The position numbers and the translations under genes were made by a program. A stretch of 64,000 bases of DNA from UBA7985 sp038141425. GTDB taxonomy: Bacteria > Pseudomonadota > Alphaproteobacteria > UBA7985. The notes under the pieces are model-generated. The model was not told the DNA's origin and did not search any database. It was given only the letters and a program-made list of their open reading frames with translations. The first letter of the stretch is position 1. Every line of letters begins with the position of its first letter. Shown piece by piece: positions 59,223 to 64,000 of this stretch. The DNA lies in contig JAYQIC010000001.1 of NCBI GenBank assembly GCA_038141425.1, positions 620,001 through 684,000 of the forward strand. Direction: 5' to 3'.

Positions 59223-60338
59223 ATGAAATCGACGTCTACACTGGCACTGCTTGGTGCCGTTTTCTCAACCTTTGCCATCGGCGCAATTGCGCAGGCCGAC
59301 CCTGCCGCTAAACTCGCCAGCCTGCAGTCCGCTGTGCTCTCCAAAGGGCCCAATGGTGAAGACCCGGCTGCGGCGGCTGACATCACCCTGTCCGACGCCG
59401 AACTGGCCAAGATCAAGGGCATGAACGCCACTGCTGCGATTGTCATGCACTATGGCGGTAACGACTGGAGCCAGGCACAGATTAACGGCCTTGAGACCCA
59501 GTTTGCAGCCATGGGCATCGACGTCATCGCGGTTACGGACGCGGGCTTCAAGCCCGAGAAGCAGGTATCCGACATTGAAACCGTCTTGGCGCAGAAGCCA
59601 GACATCATCGTTTCTATCCCGACCGATCCGGTTGCAACGGCCGGTGCATTCCGCGCCGCGGCTGAGGCTGGCGTGCAGCTGGTGTTCATGGACAACGTTC
59701 CTGCCAACTTTGTCGCCGGTCAGGACTACGTAGCCTCCGTGTCTGCGGATAACTACGGTAACGGCGTTGCGGCCGCACACCTGATGGCTCAGGCCCTCGA
59801 CGGTGAAGGTGAAATCGGCATCGTGTTCCACGCGGCAGATTTCTTTGTCACCCGCCAGCGTTACGACGCCTTTAAGTCGACGATCGAGAGCGATTACCCT
59901 GGCATCTCCATCGTTGCGGAGCAGGGCATTGGTGGCCCGGATTTCTCCGGTGATGCCGACAAGGCTGCTTCCGCTATGATTGTATCCAACCGCAATATCG
60001 ACGGCATCTGGGCGGTCTGGGATGTCCCGGCCGAAGGCGTCATCGCCGCTGCTCGCGCTGCGGGCAAGGATGACCTGGTCATCACCACGATCGACCTCGG
60101 TGAAAACGTTGCAATTTCCATGGCCCGTGGTGGTTACGTCTACGGTCTGGGCGCACAGCGTCCGTATAATCAGGGTGTGACTGAAGCCATGCTGGCCGGT
60201 TACGGCCTGCTGGGCAAAGAAGCGCCGGCGTTCGTGGCTCTGCCAGCCCTGCCGGTGACCAAAGAGAACCTGCTTGATGCCTGGGAAACGGTTTACAGCG
60301 TTGAAGCCACCAAGAACATCAAGAACAGCATGAACTAG
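59223..60338 (+). CDS. Sugar ABC transporter periplasmic binding protein
   Basis: 371 residues, intact. Signal peptide (TLALLGAVFSTFAIGAIAQA), then a RbsB-type fold: ATAAIVMHYGGNDWSQAQIN, PDIIVSIPTDPVATAGAFRA, SVSADNYGNGVAAAHLMAQA and IWAVWDVPAEGVIAAARAAG. A GGGAGGAAATC ribosome site lies directly before the ATG. It delivers an unknown sugar or polyol to the ABC transporter downstream and has a cytoplasmic-type paralogue at 55787-56800. Confidence 0.93.
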   Translation: MKSTSTLALLGAVFSTFAIGAIAQADPAAKLASLQSAVLSKGPNGEDPAAAADITLSDAELAKIKGMNATAAIVMHYGGNDWSQAQINGLETQFAAMGIDVIAVTDAGFKPEKQVSDIETVLAQKPDIIVSIPTDPVATAGAFRAAAEAGVQLVFMDNVPANFVAGQDYVASVSADNYGNGVAAAHLMAQALDGEGEIGIVFHAADFFVTRQRYDAFKSTIESDYPGISIVAEQGIGGPDFSGDADKAASAMIVSNRNIDGIWAVWDVPAEGVIAAARAAGKDDLVITTIDLGENVAISMARGGYVYGLGAQRPYNQGVTEAMLAGYGLLGKEAPAFVALPALPVTKENLLDAWETVYSVEATKNIKNSMN

Positions 60339-60391
60339 GACCCTCTCCCGCTGCAGACAGGCGGGCCACTCAGGTCCGTCGCTGCTCAATG

Positions 60392-60428
60392 AACGGGGGG
60401 TGCCGGTTACCAGCGCCTCCCCGTTTTT
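60392..60428 (+). terminator. Terminator/attenuator after the binding protein
   Basis: An AACGGGG...CCCCGTT hairpin with an inner GGTGC/GCGCC stem and a TTTTTT run ends at 60428, 22 bases before the next ATG. Such hairpins commonly let the binding protein be made in excess over membrane components. Confidence 0.7.
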
Positions 60429-60449
60429 TGATTTCGAAAAGATAAGAAG

Positions 60450-61616
60450 ATGAGCAAGACACTGAACATAGCAATGATCGGGGGTGGATTCATGGGCAAG
60501 GCGCACGCCATGGCCTATGCCGCCATGCCCATGTTTTTTCTGGCCTGCGCCGGCGCTTCCCGTGCGGAAGGTTGTGGTCGATGTCACGCAGGAACTGGCA
60601 GAGGATGCCCGGGACCGTTTTGGTTTTGAAGAAGCCTCAACCGACTGGCTGAGCGTTGTTCAACGTGACGATATCGACGTCGTCGATATCTGCACGCCAA
60701 ACAACATGCACGCCGAAATGGCGATCGCGGCAGCAAAGGCCGGCAAGCACATCCTGTGTGAAAAACCGCTTTCGAACACCCTTGAAGACGCCGAGCGAAT
60801 GACCGCTGCGGTCCGGGAAGCCGGGGTCATCTCCATGGCCGCCTTCAACTATCGCCGAACCCCGGCCATCGCGCTGGCCAAGAAGCTGATCACCGATGGG
60901 AAGATTGGCGAGATCCGGAACTTCCGGGGCACCTACCTGCAGGACTGGTCCGCCGACCCTGATGGGCCGCTGTCGTGGCGCTTCCAGAAGTCAGTTGCCG
61001 GTTCAGGAGCGCTGGGCGATATCGGTACCCACGTGATCGATCTGGCACACCATCTGGTCGGACCGATTGCGTCGACGCTGGCCATAGCCAAGACCTACAT
61101 TGCCGATCGTCCGATTCAGGAAAGCGGCTTCGATGCCCTCGGCGCTTCGGAAAAGATGTCGGACGCACCGCGGGTACCCGTGGACGTGGACGACGAGGTT
61201 TCCGCACTGCTGCGGTTCGAAAATGGCGCCATCGGAAGCCTTGAGGCTTCGCGCAACGCTTACGGCCGCAACAACTTCATCACTCTGGAAATCCACGGCA
61301 CCAAGGGTTCGATCCACTTCAACTACGAGCGCCGTGATGAGCTGCAAGTGATGTTCGCCGACGATCCGGCGGACACCCGGGGTTCCGGACCATCTACACC
61401 GGCCCCGCGCATCCCTACGGTGAGGGGCTTTGGCCGATCCCTGCGCTTGGCATTGGCTACTCCGAGACGAAAATTGTTGAGTGCTTTGATCTGATCTCAG
61501 CCATTGCCAAAAACCAGCAACCCAGCCCGAACTTCGACGAAGCACTACGGGTCGAGAAGGTGGCTCACGCCATCGCAAGGTCGGCTGAGTCCGACCGGTG
61601 GGAGAGCCTTGGGTGA
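60450..61616 (+). CDS. Gfo/Idh/MocA family oxidoreductase, two frameshifts
   Basis: ATG 60450 (MSKTLNIAMIGGGFMGKAHA) with the Rossmann G-x-G-x-x-G. The body has DIDVVDICTPNNMHAEMAIA, KHILCEKPLSNTLEDAERM (catalytic Lys in EKP) and GSGALGDIGTHVIDLAHHLV. Frames change near 60535 and 61380; the corrected C-terminus includes YGEGLWPIPALGIGYSETKI and ends at 61616. Intended length about 389 residues. It likely oxidises the imported sugar or polyol with NAD(P). The stop overlaps the next gene's GTG. Confidence 0.88.
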
Positions 61617-63198
61617 GTGCTGGCACCGACCATAGCCAGGCTGTCGAGATGCGTGGGATCTCCATGCATTTCGGCAGCCTCGTCGCGCTCGACCAAGTCG
61701 ATTTATCGGTGAGGGCCGGAGAGCTTCATGCGCAGCTGGGCGGTAACGGCGCCGGTAAGTCGACCCTGTTGAAGATCCTCAACGGGGTCTACCGGCAGAC
61801 GGCAGGTGATGTCACGGTGTTCGGCGCCACTCTCCAGGGCAATAGCCCGGAATTGGCGCGCGCGGCCGGGGTCGCCATGAACTTTCAGGAAATGAGCCTG
61901 ATCCCATCGCTGACGGCGGCGCAGAATATCTTTCTCAACCACGAATTCCTCCGCAGTGGCCTGATCAACGAGGCGGCGGCGGTGGCGCGGGGCGCGCGAG
62001 CTCTCGAGCAACTCAATGTCGATGTTGATCCGACGACACTGGTTTCCGACCTCAGTCCCGGCCAGCGGCAGCTGACTGAAATCGCCAAATCGATCAGCCA
62101 CGATGCTCGTGTCTGGATCCTCGATGAGCCGTCCACAGCCTTTCTGTGACCGATGTTGATCGCCTGTTCGACAGTATTCGTGCACACACGGCGCAGGGCA
62201 ACGCCGTGATCTATGTCAGCCATCGTATGGACGAGATCTCCGAGATATCCGACCGACTGACCATCCTGCGCGACAGAAGAAAAGTGACCACTGCGGAAAC
62301 CCGATCGACCTCGGTCAGCCAGATGATCGAGCACATCGTTGGTAAGAAAGCGCGGATTTCAGCAATCTTACGCTGAGCCGGAAAGCCCTCGGCGCTCCGG
62401 TTCTGGAGCTGGATGCACTGCAGGACGCCCACAAACTGCAGCCCGTTTCGCTGAGCATTCGTGAAGGCGAAGTGGTGGGCTGGCTGGCCTGCTCGGGTCG
62501 GGCCGCTCGTCGCTGATCAAACTCATTGCCGGGGTCGATGCGAAGGCCAGCGGGCAAATCCGGGTGGCCGATCAGCCAGTAGACTTTCGAGGACCCGCGG
62601 ATGCCATGGCGCAGGGGGATCGCTCATGTTCCGGATCGCGGGCCACGCAGGGGGGATCATCGGCGCCCACGCAACCAGCGACAACCTCACCCTCAGTATT
62701 CTCGATCGCATCTCCGTGCGCGGGCTGATCAGCAAGAGGCGGGTCAGGACGTTGTCGCAAAAGCAGATCGACGAGTTCGACATCAAGGTCGAGAGCCACA
62801 GAACGCCCGTGTTGAATCTCTCCGGGGGCAACCAGCAAAAGGTGGTGCTGGGCAAGAACTTCGGCATCGACCCGAAAATCCTGTTGCTCGACGAGCCCAC
62901 CGCCGGGATCGATATCGGTGCGAAGACCGAAATCATCGATGCCATCCACAGCAAAGCGGGTGAGGGCATGGCGGTCATCGTTGCTTCATCGGAACTCTCA
63001 GAGCTGGCCGTGGCCTGCGACCGCTTCCTGATCCTCGCTGACGGCGTGATCTGCGAAGACGTCAGCCGCGACGACATCGTCGCTGAAAACCCGGAGGGCG
63101 CCGACATGGTGCCCTTCATCCAGCGCGTGCTTGAAGAAAAGATCCAGGCCGCGAACAGAACCCTCAGGGAGACCGAAGGCTTTGGTGAGAAGCAATGA
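61613..63198 (+). CDS. Two-domain sugar ABC transporter ATPase (RbsA type), multiple frameshifts
   Basis: Start GTG 61613. The first cassette has Walker A GGNGAGKST, signature LSPGQRQLTEIAKS and Walker B VWILDEPSTA. The second has the modified A loop GSGR-type region, signature LNLSGGNQQKVVLGKNFGID and Walker B ILLLDEPTAGIDIGAKTEII. Frames change near 62148 (premature TGA), 62355, 62500 and 62620. Intended length about 528 residues. Energises uptake with the permease downstream, whose ATG overlaps its end. Confidence 0.88.
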
Positions 63199-64000
63199 TC
63201 GATTTTGCACTCAAGAACTGGCGTCAGAACATCATCTACATCGGCTTCGTGCTGATTTTTCTGCTGTTTGCCCTGACCCTGAATGACCGGGGCTTCCTGA
63301 ACCCCAACAACCTGCTCAACATTTTCCGTCAGACCGCGATGATCGCGATCATGGCCATCGCCATGACCTACGTGCTGTCGGCCGGAGAGATTGACCTGTC
63401 GGTGGGGGCTGTCGCCGGTCTGACGACGGTGACCGTGGCGCTGACGATATCGGTCGCCGGTCCGTTGGCTGGGGTCGCGGTGGGATTGCTGACCGGCATT
63501 GCGGTTGGTGTGTGCAATGGCTGACCACGCGGATGGGGATACCGTCCTTCCTGACGACACTGGCGATGATGGGCATCGCCAAGGGGTGTGGCCATGTGGA
63601 TTTCCGACACTTCTGCCGTGCCGATCCTTTCTCGATCCTTCGCCTGGTTCTTCGGTGGCGGTTCGCTGGGCATCGTGCCGATCCTGTTTTTCTGGATCCT
63701 CATTTTTGGCGTTTGGGGGCATATCCAGCTCAAGCACACCGGCTTCGGTCGGCGGGTGATGGCCACAGGTGGCGGTGAAACCGCGGCTCGCTACACCGGG
63801 ATCAACGTCAAAACGTCAGGTTCAGGTTCCTGGTTGTCTCCGGCACTGCGGCTGCTATCGCAGGGGATGCTCTATGCGGGCCGGTTGCAGTCAGGACGGT
63901 TCCAGCTGGGTGAGGGCGATGAGCTGTCGGTGATCGCAGCGGCTGTGCTTGGCGGGACCAGCCTGTTTGGTGGCAAGGGTACAGTCATCGGCACCATTGT
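63195..64000 (+). CDS. Sugar ABC transporter permease (RbsC type), partial, frameshifted
   Basis: ATG 63195 (MIDFALKNWRQNIIYIGFVL). Several membrane segments, with the family block AIAMTYVLSAGEIDLSVGAV and GIPSFLTTLAMMGIAKG. Frames change near 63523 and again near 63590 and 63810. The window ends inside the last third, where AVLGGTSLFGGKGTVIGTI is visible. It is coupled to the ATPase gene by ATGA overlap. Confidence 0.88.

Noticed and set aside
59265..60587. 440-codon minus-strand open frame
   Set aside because: Antisense to the intact sugar-binding protein with a clear signal peptide and ribosome site.

Overview
The window is a high-GC alphaproteobacterial chromosome segment. The evidence is the mix of families: a hisZ-purA pair, DUF2125, a zf-CHCC zinc-finger protein, an argH-lipoprotein-lysA run, a chorismate mutase-hisC-tyrC run, and the typical sequences of RpoB, L7/L12 and MetAP. 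I cannot choose between Rhodobacterales and Rhodospirillales from sequence alone.

Layout. About 1-39.5 kb is housekeeping backbone. It starts with the N-terminal part of rpoB, then a DUF5666/DUF6502 module that separates rpoB from rplL-rplJ. Next come purB, radC, map and sfsA (all minus), then pyc, a nadE-like gene, gltX, cysS, a lipoprotein and a quinone oxidoreductase (plus). The minus strand then carries an OmpA/coiled-coil protein, rpe, purA, hisZ, alaX, thiD, glmM and gloB. A methyltransferase, chorismate mutase, hisC and tyrC follow on plus, then DUF2125, a ChaC-like cyclotransferase, three TlpA-like thiol-redox proteins, argH, a small LptM-like lipoprotein, lysA and a zinc-finger protein. 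A tRNA-Arg(CCG) lies at 39481-39557.

About 39.56-55.42 kb is a mosaic genomic island of visibly lower GC. A tyrosine integrase sits at its right end, and an 11-bp copy of the tRNA 3' end may mark its far border. Inside are surface-polysaccharide genes (GT4, GMD-like, GT2-like, GT61, sulfotransferase, UDP-glucuronate decarboxylase and an unassigned glycosyltransferase-like protein), two convergent ATP-grasp ligases (one cyanophycin-synthetase-like, one Ddl-like), a secreted nuclease, a replicative-helicase remnant, integrase 3'-end remnants, two inverted IS3-family fragments and two families of dispersed repeats.

About 55.8-64 kb is a sugar or polyol uptake and catabolism locus. A ROK regulator is translationally coupled to a signal-less paralogue of the transporter's binding protein. 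Divergent to them lie a TIM-barrel isomerase, a periplasmic binding protein, a Gfo/Idh/MocA oxidoreductase, a two-domain ABC ATPase and a permease that runs off the window.

The dominant caution is that single-base frameshifts occur in about half of the genes, including essential single-copy ones (purB, gltX, glmM, argH). Many lie in G or C runs. They look like consensus errors, so I give full intended gene spans and do not read the breaks as biological loss. Only the island contains remnants that look genuinely decayed.
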